Part shown: piece by piece, positions 1 through 7,693 of the stretch
How the letters are laid out: each line of letters begins with the position of its first letter
Position numbering within the stretch: position 1 is the stretch's first letter
NCBI GenBank assembly: GCA_028708575.1
Contig: JAQVYQ010000013.1
Span: forward strand, 1-34,460
Reading direction: 5' to 3'
From: Tissierellia bacterium
Lineage (GTDB): Bacteria > Bacillota > Clostridia > Tissierellales > Tissierellaceae
DNA: 34,460 bases
Position numbers and translations under genes: made by a program
Notes under the pieces: model-generated
Databases searched by the model: none
Told to the model about the DNA's origin: nothing
What the model saw: the letters and a program-made list of their open reading frames with translations, nothing else

Positions 1-1013
1 CAATAGTTGAGTATCATAGACCTTGCGCTTTTGTATGTGGTGTAAATGCAATAGAAAGTGATTATTTGGGAAGAGCTAAGATAAATGAAGATAAATGCGT
101 ATCTTGTGGTCGATGTGTTACACAGTGCCCATTTGGTGCCATTGCAGATAAATCACAGATATATCAACTGGTAAAGGCATTGAAAGCTAAAAAAAATATG
201 TATGCCATGGTGGCGCCATCATTCATTGGGCAATTTGGGGTATTGGCCAGACCAATACAGATAGTGGAAGGGATAAAACAGCTAGGATTTAAAGATGTAG
301 TTGAAGTAAGCTTAGGGGCAGATATTACAACTTTGCATGAAGCAAAGGAATTTATAGAAAAAGTACCAAATGAAATGCCATTTATGGGAACAAGTTGTTG
401 CAACTCATGGACCTTGATGGTTGAGAAGATGTTTCCTGAAGAATATGAATATATATCTGATTCAGCATCACCTATGGTAGAAACTGCAAAATATATAAAG
501 CAAAAGGATCCTGACGCAATAATTACATTTATAGGGCCTTGTATTTCTAAAAAGTTAGAAGCCTTACGAGATGATGTAAAGGATTATGTTCATTTTGTTA
601 TTACTTTTGAAGAATTAATGGGGATGTTTGTTGCATATAATATTGAGTTATCTGAAATAGAAGTAGATAAAGAGATTCAAGATGCTTCTACTTTAGGTAG
701 AGGGTATGCTATCGCTGGCGGTGTTGCTGAAGCAGTAAAAAATACAGCTCAGATTTTAGACCCATCAAGAGAAATAAATATAGAATCTGCTTCTAATCTT
801 TATGATTGTGTTAGACTTATGAGGCTAGCTAAGGCAGGAAAGAAAGATGGTATGTTGTTGGAAGGTATGGCTTGTCCTGGTGGGTGTATTGCTGGGCCAG
901 GTACTTTAGCATCTATGAATAGGGTAAGAAAAGCAATTATTGAATTTAAAAATAAGGCAGCATATAAAACTCCTTTAGAAAATACCATTATTGATGATGA
1001 AATGAAGCATTAA
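1..1013 (+). CDS. Monomeric [FeFe]-hydrogenase, group B-like (5' end outside window)
   Basis: The frame is open to the left edge, so the gene is 5'-truncated by the window; the TTG at 66 is internal and not a start. The visible part begins with the end of one ferredoxin-like motif (RPCAFVCGVNAIE) and a complete 4Fe-4S motif (CVSCGRCVTQCP). The catalytic H-cluster domain follows. Its ligand motifs are present: TSCCNSW (about nt 390-410), GPCISKK, and EGMACPGGC near the end, giving the four cysteines that hold the H-cluster plus the second Cys of TSCC that relays protons in HydA-type enzymes. The L1 motif has Asn where classical HydA has Pro, and L2 has GPC instead of MPC, which fits the group B monomeric enzymes better than the bifurcating ones. 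The expected role is reversible H2 production from ferredoxin in the cytoplasm. No maturase or partner subunit is visible. The family call is firm; the subgroup is inferred. Confidence 0.9.
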   Translation, partial: IVEYHRPCAFVCGVNAIESDYLGRAKINEDKCVSCGRCVTQCPFGAIADKSQIYQLVKALKAKKNMYAMVAPSFIGQFGVLARPIQIVEGIKQLGFKDVVEVSLGADITTLHEAKEFIEKVPNEMPFMGTSCCNSWTLMVEKMFPEEYEYISDSASPMVETAKYIKQKDPDAIITFIGPCISKKLEALRDDVKDYVHFVITFEELMGMFVAYNIELSEIEVDKEIQDASTLGRGYAIAGGVAEAVKNTAQILDPSREINIESASNLYDCVRLMRLAKAGKKDGMLLEGMACPGGCIAGPGTLASMNRVRKAIIEFKNKAAYKTPLENTIIDDEMKH

Positions 1014-1028
1014 AGCTGAATTTTGAGC

Positions 1029-1058
1029 AAGTACTGGGTTTAATCAAACTCAGTACTT
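1029..1058 (+). terminator. Hairpin terminator after hydrogenase
   Basis: An inverted repeat of 13 positions with one G.U-type pair (arms starting AAGTACTG and ending CAGTACTT) lies 15 bases after the hydrogenase stop. The following tract is A/T rich but not a clean U run, so termination may be imperfect. Confidence 0.55.
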
Positions 1059-1196
1059 AAAATCTTCTATTAACACTATTAGACACTTCGACATATTCTA
1101 TAATGAGAGCATTATCATAATAAGTATTGACAAGGCTTACAATTCTTAAAAGGAGTTTAGCCTACAACTTAATGCTAAATTTATGGAGGTGTCAAT

Positions 1197-1304
1197 ATGG
1201 GTGAAATATATAATAGAGGCAGGGACGTAAGAGGAGATACAGATACTTCATTATTATTCTTCTTCTTATTGTTGGTAATAATTTTCTGTAGTTGTGACTG
1301 GTAA
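1197..1304 (+). CDS. 35-residue peptide with hydrophobic tail (possible spore peptide)
   Basis: ATG at 1197 follows a good ribosome site (GGAGGTGTC, 1185-1193) and gives 35 residues. The N-terminal half is polar and charged (MGEIYNRGRDVRGDTDTS); a Leu/Phe/Ile-rich stretch of about 12 residues follows, ending in CSCDW. This shape (short polar head, one membrane-seeking tail, aromatic end) is shared by many very small Firmicute spore and coat peptides such as the YjcZ/SscA group, but the sequence match is only general. It has its own spacing from the hydrogenase (separate terminator) and is followed at once by a strong palindromic terminator at 1315, which supports a real monocistronic gene. 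Function unknown. Confidence 0.6.
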   Translation: MGEIYNRGRDVRGDTDTSLLFFFLLLVIIFCSCDW

Positions 1305-1314
1305 TAACATAAGC

Positions 1315-1338
1315 AAGCCAAGGGATATCCCTTGGCTT
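1315..1338. terminator. Bidirectional terminator, 24-bp perfect palindrome
   Basis: A perfect palindrome (half AAGCCAAGGGAT) separates the small peptide gene from the convergent export operon whose last stop is at 1357. It is followed by TTTAATATT on the plus strand. It probably serves both directions. Confidence 0.75.
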
Positions 1339-1356
1339 TAATATTATAGAGTATGT

Positions 1357-2508
1357 TTAAATCATACCAGCTACCATGGCTTTATACTTTTCAATTTCTT
1401 TAAAGAGATTACTTTCATCTATTTCAATTTTAGATTTTTGATTTTCTACTTCATTAATTAAGGAGTCTAAATTAGATTTAGTTATATTTCCAACATTGAA
1501 TTGAACATGACCTTTAGTCAATTTATTTTCTAGTATGTTTAAATTATTCTCAGCTAATAGCAAAATATTATCTTGTTGAATCAACAATTGATATTGATTT
1601 TTTAATTCAACCTCTATTTCATTTTTCCTTATCTTAACCTCATTGTTGATTCTCTTACCACTTGCATCTGCATTTTTTAATTCTTTTTTCCTTATGCCTA
1701 TGCTCATTGAATTTTTTATAGCTTCTTTTATATCAGATTCAAAATCTATTTGTGATATAAACTCTCTACTTAATTCAGGTATATTTCCTAATTCAATGTC
1801 CTCAGAACTTTTCACTCCAATAAGATTTTTAAAATTAAGAAGGAGTAAATCCTTTTGATGAAGAATAGTATCATATTTATTGTTTAATTCTTTTAAAGAA
1901 GATTCTAAATCATCTAATGTGGAAGACAATACATATCCATATTCGTAGCTTATCTTTGCTTTCCCAATTTTGCTTTCTAATAATTGACTATTTCTTTCAA
2001 TTTGGATTAGACTGTCATTTATTTGATGATATAGTAGGAATAATTCTTTGCTTGCACTAACAAGCTGTTTTTCAGAATATGCAAAGTTTAATTCTGCCAA
2101 TTGAATTTGTTCTCTAACATCTCTTGTACTAGGTAGGCTCATTCCTAAGGAACCACCTGCTACATTAAGAGAAGCTTTAGTAGCATTTGCAATAGAACCC
2201 TCCGGTCCTTCCGGTGCAGTTATGGAACCTGAAAGACTATAAATTTCTCTTTGCATTTCTCTTATTTCATCACGTGCCTCTTCCAAATCATCAAGGGCAT
2301 CTTCCATATCATCAAGACTATATTTATTTGATTTTAATCGAAGATTGTTTTCTAATACTAAGTCTTCAATATCATCATAATTAATGACGGTTGTATTATT
2401 ATCAGTTTCATGATTTCCATCTGCTGCATATGCTGGAATTGTAAATGAAACTACTATAAGAAGACTTAATGCAATAAAAGTTTTCCTTATATTTGGTTTT
2501 ATTTTCAT
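1357..2508 (-). CDS. TolC-family-like secreted coiled-coil protein
   Basis: 383 residues. A classical signal peptide (positive MKIKPNIRK, hydrophobic core, AYAA cleavage site near residue 29) is followed by an almost entirely helical chain with long coiled-coil segments (about 50-95, 135-235 and 270-375) and a Gly/Pro/Ser-rich break near 95-125. The start D-IEDLVLENN and the paired helices resemble TolC-family repeats (PF02321), which in Gram-negative bacteria form the outer-membrane duct of efflux pumps. It is the last gene of the operon: the permease stops at 2531 and this ATG at 2508 follows GAGGAGTG. A monoderm has no outer membrane to cross, so the protein may be a wall-spanning or periplasm-like accessory of the adaptor. 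TolC-like identity is likely but remote; the role is inferred from the operon. Confidence 0.7.
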   Translation of the reverse strand: MKIKPNIRKTFIALSLLIVVSFTIPAYAADGNHETDNNTTVINYDDIEDLVLENNLRLKSNKYSLDDMEDALDDLEEARDEIREMQREIYSLSGSITAPEGPEGSIANATKASLNVAGGSLGMSLPSTRDVREQIQLAELNFAYSEKQLVSASKELFLLYHQINDSLIQIERNSQLLESKIGKAKISYEYGYVLSSTLDDLESSLKELNNKYDTILHQKDLLLLNFKNLIGVKSSEDIELGNIPELSREFISQIDFESDIKEAIKNSMSIGIRKKELKNADASGKRINNEVKIRKNEIEVELKNQYQLLIQQDNILLLAENNLNILENKLTKGHVQFNVGNITKSNLDSLINEVENQKSKIEIDESNLFKEIEKYKAMVAGMI

Positions 2509-2530
2509 TTTTTCACTCCTCGAATAATAT

Positions 2531-3655
2531 TTAGTCTACTTTCTTTTCAAACTTAAAGGTAGCAAAACTTAAGATAGCTATTGCAAATAAAGATAATATT
2601 AGAAACTCATTTTTTAATGATGAAAATCCGACACCTTTAAGGATAATTCCTCTAAGGACTTTTATAAAATGTGTTAGTGGTAAGAATTGACTTATTCCTT
2701 GAATTGATCTAGGCATAGCTTCTACAGGGAACATATATCCAGATAACAAGATATTAGGCATTATCAAAAACATAGATAATTGCATTGCCTGTAGTTGACT
2801 TCTTGAAACAGTGGAAATTACCAATCCTATGCCTAAAGCACAGAATAAAAATATTATTGAGAAGAATAGCAATAATGTTATGCTTCCTGCAATAGGTACC
2901 TTAAACCAGAATACACTCAGTCCAATAGCTAAGATTATGTCAACAAATCCAATGATTACATATGGTATGATTTTACCAACCATTAACTCCATCTTCGAGA
3001 TTGGTGTTACAATAAGCTGCTCCATGGTTCCTTTTTCTCTCTCTCTTACAATAGAGAATGAGGTAAGCATAAGTGTTACAGTTTGTAGTATTACCCCTAT
3101 TAAACCAGGAACATTAAAATTAACACTGCTCATCTCTGGATTATACCAAACTCTACTTCTTAAATCTAAAGGCTGAGGCATTATAACACCATAGTTTTCG
3201 GTTACTATCTTAACAGATTTTGATTGTATAACTCCTCCTGCACTAGAAAGAATAGTTTGAGCAGTAGTTGGGTCTGAGCCATCTACTATTAGCTGGACTT
3301 GTGCAGTTTCTCCACTTTTTATATTTTCGGAATATTCTGGGGGAATAATTATTCCTGCCTTTGCATATCCATCATCTACATACATTTGAACTTCATCCAT
3401 ACTATATGCAGAATAATTTATGTCAAAATATTGTGAGTTTGTAAAACTCTCTAAGAGATCACGACTTTCAGTACCAATATCATTATTAAATACTACAGTG
3501 GAAATATGGTCAACGCTTGTGGATGCAACGTATCCAAACATGAATAGTTGCATTATTGGCATTAGAAGGATTATTGCTATCGTTCTTTTATCTCTTCTAA
3601 TTTGAAAAAATTCCTTTCTAATTACTGCAATGACCCTTTTTATATTAAATTTCAT
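2531..3655 (-). CDS. ABC-2 type exporter permease (YhiH/YbhS/YbhR-like)
   Basis: 374 residues with the ABC2_membrane_3 layout: one N-terminal membrane segment (about 22-45), a long extracytoplasmic domain (about 50-175, including the WYNPE motif common in this family), then five further hydrophobic segments from about 180 to the C-terminus. The motif EKGTMEQLIVTPI just after the second segment is the coupling-helix signature of drug and polymer exporters of this class. The start is fixed by TTTGGAGTG upstream of ATG at 3655. A single permease gene implies a homodimeric membrane part served by the two different ATPases upstream. Substrate not readable; xenobiotics, lipids or antimicrobial compounds are all possible. 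Confidence 0.88.
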   Translation of the reverse strand: MKFNIKRVIAVIRKEFFQIRRDKRTIAIILLMPIMQLFMFGYVASTSVDHISTVVFNNDIGTESRDLLESFTNSQYFDINYSAYSMDEVQMYVDDGYAKAGIIIPPEYSENIKSGETAQVQLIVDGSDPTTAQTILSSAGGVIQSKSVKIVTENYGVIMPQPLDLRSRVWYNPEMSSVNFNVPGLIGVILQTVTLMLTSFSIVREREKGTMEQLIVTPISKMELMVGKIIPYVIIGFVDIILAIGLSVFWFKVPIAGSITLLLFFSIIFLFCALGIGLVISTVSRSQLQAMQLSMFLIMPNILLSGYMFPVEAMPRSIQGISQFLPLTHFIKVLRGIILKGVGFSSLKNEFLILSLFAIAILSFATFKFEKKVD

Positions 3656-3679
3656 TCTATCACTCCAAACAGGGTTAAG

Positions 3680-4609
3680 TTAGATGTTATCTGATTTATT
3701 TACCATAAAAACAAATACATCTTCAAGTGAAGGTCTAACCTTCTCAATACTGCTATATTTTATTTTGTTATTTATTAGATGTTGTTCTAAGTCATTTATA
3801 GGTGTATCCGCTTCAACTAAGATGTGAATACCTGCACCATATACAGCAGCTTCACGTACATTTTCTTTTTCTTCTAAGACTTCAATAGTTTTCAGTGTAT
3901 TATCTACTTTTATTTCAATAATATCTCCATCTATTGCATATTTCTTCATATTATTAGGAGTATCAAGGCTGAGCAAATTTCCATAGTGTATAAATCCTAT
4001 AGTGTTACAATGTTCTGCTTCATCCATATAGTGAGTAGTAACAAGAATTGTAACCCCACTATCTGATAATTTGTATATTAAGTCCCAAAAAGTTCTTCTA
4101 GCTATAGGATCCACACCTCCAGTAGGTTCATCTAAAAATAAAACCTCAGGCTCATGGAGTATTGAGCATCCTAATGCAAGCCTTTGTTTCCAGCCACCGG
4201 ACAAATTGGCAGTAATCATATTTTCTCTACCTTCTAAATCTGCCATAATAAGAATTTCCTTTTTCTTTTCTTCTAATTTATCACCGTATAGGCCGTAAAC
4301 TTCACCATAAAAATTAAGATTTTCTTCAACTGTTAAGTCTTCATATAAGCTAAATTTTTGAGACATATATCCAATTCTATTTTTAATTATTTCACTTTCT
4401 TTACTGACATCATAGCCTAATACTGTTCCTTTTCCTGAAGTAGGTGTAATAAGACCCATTAGCATTCTTATGACTGTTGTTTTACCAGATCCATTTGGAC
4501 CTAAGAATCCAAAAACTTCACCTTTTTTCACATTGAAAGTAACATCATTGACTGCGGTAAAATCGCCAAATTTTTTTACAAGGTCTTTTATTTCTATGGC
4601 ATTTTCCAT
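3680..4609 (-). CDS. ABC-2 exporter ATPase, second subunit (intact H-loop)
   Basis: The start is taken at ATG 4609 (MENAIEIKDL), 4 bases after the stop of the upstream ATPase; a longer in-frame ATG at 4663 would lie inside that gene. About 309 residues: Walker A GPNGSGKTT, Q-loop in GYMSQKFSLYEDLT, signature LSGGWKQRLALG, Walker B VLFLDEPTGGVDP and switch histidine in TTHYMDEAE, followed by a DrrA-like C-terminal domain ending in RPSLEDVFV. It pairs with the upstream ATPase, from which it differs in having the catalytic histidine. Role: ATP hydrolysis on the inner face of the membrane driving the permease at 2531-3655. Confidence 0.92.
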   Translation of the reverse strand: MENAIEIKDLVKKFGDFTAVNDVTFNVKKGEVFGFLGPNGSGKTTVIRMLMGLITPTSGKGTVLGYDVSKESEIIKNRIGYMSQKFSLYEDLTVEENLNFYGEVYGLYGDKLEEKKKEILIMADLEGRENMITANLSGGWKQRLALGCSILHEPEVLFLDEPTGGVDPIARRTFWDLIYKLSDSGVTILVTTHYMDEAEHCNTIGFIHYGNLLSLDTPNNMKKYAIDGDIIEIKVDNTLKTIEVLEEKENVREAAVYGAGIHILVEADTPINDLEQHLINNKIKYSSIEKVRPSLEDVFVFMVNKSDNI

Positions 4610-4613
4610 TAAA

Positions 4614-5546
4614 TCACAACCTATCTTGTTCATTGTTGACAATATAGACAAAGACATCTTCAAAGGAAGGATTAACCCTTTCTATTGAAATAAGGTCTAT
4701 ATTGTTTTCTTTGAAATCTTTGATAATTTCTTCTTTTTTTGTTTCATAGTCATCAACTACTATATGAAGCTCTTCTCCAAGAAGATATACATCCTCTATA
4801 TAGTCTAATCTAGAGCAAAATTCCTTTGCTTTATAGTTTTCTTTTGAATGAACTTCTATTATGTGTTTTTCAAATTCTTCAACGACTTTTTGTGGAGTAT
4901 TTTTTTTAACAATCCTACCTTTATTCATTAAACCAACTTCATCACATCTCTCTGCTTCATCCATATAGGGTGTGCTTACAAAGATAGTTGCGCCTTCATC
5001 TCTTAGTTCAAATAATATTTTCCATAATTCTCTTCTTGCTACAGGGTCAACTCCAATAGTAGGTTCATCAAGGAATAAATACTTTGGAGTGTGTATTAGA
5101 TTACAAGATAAGGCAAGTTTCTGTTTCATACCACCGGAAAGTTGACCAGCTAGTTTATAAGTGTGGTCTGTCAAGTTACTAAACTTTAGGAGGTATTCTA
5201 TTTTTTCTTCTCTTTCTTTTTTTGGTACTTGATATATATCAGCATAGAATATTAAGTTTTCCAAAACTGTTAAATCTTCATAAAGACTAAATTTTTGAGG
5301 CATATAGCCTATGTCTAATTTAATTTTTTCGGCCATCTCTATAATATCATTGCCACCTATTTTTCCAGTACCGCTGTCAGGGGATATAAGAGAGGTAAGC
5401 ATTCTCATTGTTGTTGTTTTTCCAGCTCCATCTGGACCTATAAGACCAAATATGGTTCCTGTCTTAACTTGCACATCTAAATTATCAACTGCAACTATGT
5501 CCCCAAAGTTTTTCGTAAGAGCAAAAGTTTCGATATCATATTCCAT
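4614..5546 (-). CDS. ABC-2 exporter ATPase, first subunit (H-loop His replaced by Pro)
   Basis: The start is taken at ATG 5546 (MEYDIETFAL), which has AGGAG 8 bases upstream; the ATG at 5564 has no ribosome site and directly follows the adaptor stop. About 310 residues: Walker A GPDGAGKTT, Q-loop GYMPQKFSLYEDLT, signature LSGGMKQKLALS, Walker B YLFLDEPTIGVDP. The switch region reads STPYMDEAERCDEV, so the histidine that contacts the gamma-phosphate is Pro. This matches the N-terminal half of YbhF-type double ATPases as I recall them, so the two genes here look like the split version of that fusion. The C-terminus again ends NPSFEDVFV. Translationally close to its neighbours (4-base gap downstream). 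Confidence 0.92.
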   Translation of the reverse strand: MEYDIETFALTKNFGDIVAVDNLDVQVKTGTIFGLIGPDGAGKTTTMRMLTSLISPDSGTGKIGGNDIIEMAEKIKLDIGYMPQKFSLYEDLTVLENLIFYADIYQVPKKEREEKIEYLLKFSNLTDHTYKLAGQLSGGMKQKLALSCNLIHTPKYLFLDEPTIGVDPVARRELWKILFELRDEGATIFVSTPYMDEAERCDEVGLMNKGRIVKKNTPQKVVEEFEKHIIEVHSKENYKAKEFCSRLDYIEDVYLLGEELHIVVDDYETKKEEIIKDFKENNIDLISIERVNPSFEDVFVYIVNNEQDRL

Positions 5547-5566
5547 ATTATTAACTCCTAACATTT

Positions 5567-6790
5567 CTAATCAATTTTGATATTTACATCTACTGGCATC
5601 CCAGGTTTAATTACTCCTTTAGAGTCTAATACTTCAATTTTTACTTCAAAAACTATATTGACTCTTTCTTCCTTAGTTGCAATATTTTTTGGTGTAAACT
5701 CTGCATTATTGTTAACTCTAATTACTTTTCCTTTAAAAATTTCATCTGTTGAATCAACAAATAAATCTACATTTTGACCTGTTTTTACATGTCCAATATT
5801 TGCCTCGGAAACATATACGATTATTTCCATATTATCTGTATTAAAAATTTCGGCTACAGTCTTGCCCATGGCTGTAAATTCACCTTTATTTATAGGCAAT
5901 AGATTTATGACTCCATTAATAGGAGATTTTATTTCTGTTTTTCCAAGTTCTTCTTTAAGTTGATTTACAACGTTTTGTGCCTTATTAAAGTTCAATTCAG
6001 CAATTTCAGATTGATTTTCTAGTTGCATTAATTGCATATTTCCGCTGGAAATACTTAGTTCATGGGCTGCTTTTGCTTGAAGAACTTTATTTTCAACAGC
6101 TTTAATAGTGGCACTACTTGGACCAGCAATAACTTGATCTAATTTTGCACTTGCAGTGTTAAGTTGAGCTTGTGCTAAATTGTAGTTTTTCTCAATTTCT
6201 TCATAATCTTTTTGACTTATAATATCATTTTCTAATAGGATATTACTTTCTTCATATTTATCAGTTACAAATTTAAAATTTATTTCGGCTTGATTAAATG
6301 CTTCTTGAACTTGTTTGATCTCCTCATCACTGGCACCATCAATTACCTTTTCATATTCAGCTTGAGAGGAATTATATCCACTTCTTGCTTGCTCAGTGGA
6401 GTCAGCAAAGACATTTTTATAAGAATTAATACTGTCTTGGGAAACTTGTAGATTCTTTTCGGCTAATTTAAAATTATCAAGTGCTTGTTCATATTGATTT
6501 TTAACTGTGGTATTGTTTATTTCAGCAATAACCTCTCCTTCCTTAATAGAATCTCCTTCTTTAACAAGTACATCTGATATGACTCCTGCTAGTTCACTGC
6601 TTAAGCTTACGGAATTATTTTCTGCCATTCCAGAAGCTTCTAAAAATGTACCATCTTTTGCATAAAATATAGCCGAATCATCAGTTTGTATAGCATTAAC
6701 TATATATATAGCAACTAAGACTGCTACTACTATCATCGGGACTATGGCAATTTTTCCTTTTGATTTAATATATTTTACGATTTTCCCCAT
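5567..6790 (-). CDS. HlyD-family periplasmic-adaptor-like protein
   Basis: 407 residues. One N-terminal membrane anchor (about 13-34) is followed by a split biotinyl-lipoyl domain (GVISDVLVKEGDSIKEGEVIA near 88-108, partner half KSPINGVINLLPINKGEF near 295-315). Between them is a long antiparallel helical hairpin of about 180 residues with two low-similarity halves, and after them a beta-barrel/membrane-proximal domain with IKPGMPVDVNI at the end. This is the adaptor (MFP) of tripartite exporters, facing outward. The start at 6790 follows GGAGGTTAAAGT. It is the first gene of the operon, divergent from the Crp/Fnr regulator. Together with a TolC-like last gene, the operon carries all parts of a Gram-negative-style type I/ABC pump. 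Confidence 0.9.
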   Translation of the reverse strand: MGKIVKYIKSKGKIAIVPMIVVAVLVAIYIVNAIQTDDSAIFYAKDGTFLEASGMAENNSVSLSSELAGVISDVLVKEGDSIKEGEVIAEINNTTVKNQYEQALDNFKLAEKNLQVSQDSINSYKNVFADSTEQARSGYNSSQAEYEKVIDGASDEEIKQVQEAFNQAEINFKFVTDKYEESNILLENDIISQKDYEEIEKNYNLAQAQLNTASAKLDQVIAGPSSATIKAVENKVLQAKAAHELSISSGNMQLMQLENQSEIAELNFNKAQNVVNQLKEELGKTEIKSPINGVINLLPINKGEFTAMGKTVAEIFNTDNMEIIVYVSEANIGHVKTGQNVDLFVDSTDEIFKGKVIRVNNNAEFTPKNIATKEERVNIVFEVKIEVLDSKGVIKPGMPVDVNIKID

Positions 6791-6817
6791 ACTTTAACCT
6801 CCATTTTATGATATACT

Positions 6818-6846
6818 TTGATTTTGTATCATGGTGATATTATAAT
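6818..6846 (+). promoter_or_regulatory. Sigma-A-type promoter for the Crp/Fnr regulator
   Basis: TTGATT (6818-6823), a 17-base spacer and a perfect TATAAT (6841-6846). The predicted transcript starts near 6853, upstream of the operator palindrome and of the TTG start at 6902. Confidence 0.75.
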
Positions 6847-6862
6847 ATTAATAAAGAAGATA

Positions 6863-6884
6863 AGATGTAACATATGTTACATCT
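6863..6884. promoter_or_regulatory. 22-bp perfect palindrome, probable Crp/Fnr-family operator
   Basis: The core is TGTAACATATGTTACA, extended by 3 further matching bases on each side. The TGTnAC...GTnACA half-sites and 22-bp span have the geometry expected for a Crp/Fnr dimer. It lies about 10-30 bases after the predicted start of transcription of the adjacent Crp/Fnr gene and just before its ribosome site, a position that suits self-repression. The divergent export operon starts 73 bases away and could share it. Confidence 0.7.
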
Positions 6885-6901
6885 CAGAAAAAGGTGATTA
6901 T

Positions 6902-7582
6902 TTGAAATTAGAAGATTATTTAAATGTATTGAAAGGTATTAATCTATTTGGAAACTTTTCTGAGGAAGATTTAATAAATCTTTTTAAGAATATAGACTAT
7001 AGGATAAAATCCTATGGTAAAGACAGTATAGTCTTTATGGAAGGCAGAGAGTGCAATACCTTAAATATTATTTTAGATGGGAATATTAGAATTCAAAAGA
7101 TTGATTCTAATGGAAATGCTTTAGTAGTCGTAGATTTTAAGGGTGGAGATATTTATGGAGAAACATTATTATATGGTAAACCTAATCTTTACCCAATGAC
7201 AGGAATTAGCACAGTTGAAACTACAGTACTTTTTATTCCAAAGGATGCTGTGATTTATTTATGTAAAAATGATGACTTGTTTTTGAAAGAATTTCTTACT
7301 TTGCTTTCATTAAAATCCGTTACTTTAAGTAGGAAACTTAAACAAGTTTCACTAAAGACCATTAAGCAGAAAATATGTGAGTTCATTTTGATAGATTATA
7401 ATAATAATAAAAGTTTAAAGATTAAGCTAAATATGACTAAAAGTGAATGGGCAGATACAATGGGAGTCCAAAGGCCTTCATTATCAAGAGAACTGTTATT
7501 GATGAAGAAAGAGGGGCTAATAGATTATGATTATAATTATTTGTATGTGAAAGATTTAGACAAGATAAAGGAAATGCTTTAG
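6902..7582 (+). CDS. Crp/Fnr-family transcriptional regulator
   Basis: The start is taken at TTG 6902 (MKLEDYLNVL), preceded by AAAAAGGTG; an ATT-like frame extends upstream to 6818 but would overlap the -35, -10 and operator. About 226 residues: an N-terminal cyclic-nucleotide-type beta-barrel sensor domain (about 15-125, with GGDIYGETLLYGKPNLYPMTG), a dimer helix (about 128-155) and a winged-helix DNA-binding domain whose recognition segment is SEWADTMGVQRPSLSRELLLMKKEGLI. The only Cys residues are scattered, with no Fnr-type 4Fe-4S cluster spacing, and the cAMP-binding Arg-Ser motif is not evident, so the effector is unknown. It is divergent from the export operon and upstream of an importer, and probably controls one or both. 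Confidence 0.88.
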   Translation: MKLEDYLNVLKGINLFGNFSEEDLINLFKNIDYRIKSYGKDSIVFMEGRECNTLNIILDGNIRIQKIDSNGNALVVVDFKGGDIYGETLLYGKPNLYPMTGISTVETTVLFIPKDAVIYLCKNDDLFLKEFLTLLSLKSVTLSRKLKQVSLKTIKQKICEFILIDYNNNKSLKIKLNMTKSEWADTMGVQRPSLSRELLLMKKEGLIDYDYNYLYVKDLDKIKEML

Positions 7583-7693
7583 TTATATATAAATAATTGG
7601 GTTTAAGAAATTGTGGATAAGATGATATAGGAATGCTAGGAGCATGTAAGTTACAAAACATTTGATAATACTAACTATGAAAGAGAGTAAAAT

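Noticed and set aside
1070..1104. Sigma-A promoter (TATAAT at 1099) for the 35-residue peptide
   Set aside because: No -35 at 16-18 bases; a sigma-K-like reading is possible but too weak to list as a feature.
2811..3176. Plus-strand reading frame inside the permease gene, and similar antisense frames at 7675-8100 and 28157-28558
   Set aside because: They lie opposite well-supported genes, lack ribosome sites and resemble no family.
6818..6901. Longer N-terminus of the Crp/Fnr regulator, starting at 6818
   Set aside because: It would translate through the -35, -10 and the operator palindrome and has no ribosome site; TTG 6902 follows AAAAAGGTG.
7645..7655. TGTAAGTTACA as a second Crp/Fnr operator before the importer
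   Set aside because: Half-sites are only 1 base apart, giving 11 bp rather than the 22-bp geometry of the site at 6863; probably chance.
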